Positions 5,645-6,065 of a DNA stretch of 6,065 nt are shown one piece after another. Location of the stretch: the NCBI GenBank assembly GCA_900753135.1, contig CAADXZ010000230.1:1-6065 (forward strand). The letters are read 5' to 3'. The notes beneath the pieces are model-generated. The model ran no database searches, was not told the DNA's origin, and saw only the letters and a program-made list of their open reading frames with translations. The position numbers were made by a program, and so were the translations under genes. This DNA comes from Clostridia bacterium (GTDB taxonomy: Bacteria; Bacillota; Clostridia; TANB77; UBA1234). Position 1 is the first letter of the stretch. Every line of letters begins with the position of its first letter.

Positions 5645-6065
5645 ATTAGGTTATCCCTTTCATATATTGTTTTATTAAAGTTAGAATATATTTTAATTTT
5701 ACATGGTTTTGTTATTTTTATAAAAAGAAAATCATCTATTACTATATCTTTTTTTGCTTCTAGGTTAATTGTTGTATTTGGTAATGTTGTTAGTCTTGGA
5801 TTTTTAAGACTTACACTTTCTAGTTTTAGGTTGTTATTCATGTAAAATGTTAGGCTGTTTTCGATGTTACTTAGGTAGTCTATTCTAAGTAGGTTATCTA
5901 TGATGAAACTTTTATTTTGGCTAACTTTTCTGGTTTTTGGTTTTATTTCTTTTTTGATGTTGATTTTTTTTATTGTTTGGCTATCAAGGTAATTTGTTAT
6001 GTTGTTTTCTTCAATTAGGCCTGGGGTATCATAGAATGTTTTGTTACCTAATTTTATTTCTATTT
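5641..6065 (-). CDS. yqeH: YqeH-like circularly permuted GTPase, C-terminal part (cut by window edge)
   Basis: About 141 residues, open to the right edge of the window. It begins near the G3 motif, FYDTPGLI (DTPG encoded at 6030-6019), and continues with KKEIKPKTRKVSQNKSF, LLRIDYL and a C-terminal beta-rich domain ending ERDNLI. In YqeH (BipA/YlqF-type circularly permuted GTPases) the G3 motif follows G4, G5 and G1, so only a C-terminal domain should come after it, as seen here. The KKEIKPxT and RxDYL positions match the YqeH family from memory. YqeH acts in assembly of the small ribosomal subunit. The expected N-terminal zinc ribbon and the G4, G5 and G1 motifs lie outside the window. The internal ATG at 5841 is not a start, because the frame continues upstream with family sequence. 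The TGA stop overlaps the prfB start (ATGA). In B. subtilis yqeH sits elsewhere, so its linkage to prfB is unusual. Confidence 0.85.
   Translation of the reverse strand, partial: IEIKLGNKTFYDTPGLIEENNITNYLDSQTIKKINIKKEIKPKTRKVSQNKSFIIDNLLRIDYLSNIENSLTFYMNNNLKLESVSLKNPRLTTLPNTTINLEAKKDIVIDDFLFIKITKPCKIKIYSNFNKTIYERDNLI

Overview
The window is AT-rich, uses TAA, TAG and TGA as stops and TGG for Trp, and carries genes typical of a low-GC Gram-positive bacterium. The spore-associated manganese catalase (CotJC-like), the class B sortase and the prfB programmed-frameshift gene suggest a spore-forming Firmicute, perhaps one of the uncultured gut Bacilli. The exact lineage is inference. The intact prfB with an in-frame UGA regulatory site argues against a Mollicutes-type UGA=Trp code.

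Left part (1-770, + strand): the 3' part of a CotJC-like manganese catalase, whose reading frame is broken twice in the first ~83 bases, ends in an intrinsic terminator. It is followed by a 64-residue Gly/Tyr/Pro-rich small protein with its own probable promoter and strong ribosome binding site. Both plausibly belong to the spore surface.

Middle (753-2668, - strand): a class B sortase and an LppM-like (DUF3153-type) lipoprotein, separated by a hairpin terminator and a sigma-A-like promoter, so they look like two transcription units. A perfect 18-nt palindrome lies where the sortase and the small + strand gene converge, and it overlaps the sortase stop codon.

Right part (2766-6065, - strand): a tightly packed operon read right to left. 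It holds the 3' part of a YqeH-like circularly permuted GTPase (ribosome biogenesis), prfB (peptide chain release factor 2) and two tandem YitT-family membrane proteins. Junctions are an ATGA overlap (yqeH/prfB), a 3-nt gap with the SD inside prfB (prfB/yitT-1) and a 14-nt overlap (yitT-1/yitT-2). prfB is complete only if the classical +1 frameshift at CTT-TGA-C is used; it then encodes 365 residues with SPF at 205-207 and GGQ at 250-252, the same numbering as E. coli RF2. The operon joins a ribosome assembly GTPase, a translation termination factor and two paralogous transporter-like proteins.

No RNA gene, CRISPR array, insertion sequence or gene-free stretch over 300 bases was seen. No clearly new system is visible. 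The least explained items are the small Tyr/Gly protein, the doubly anchored lipoprotein beside the sortase, and the tandem YitT pair.
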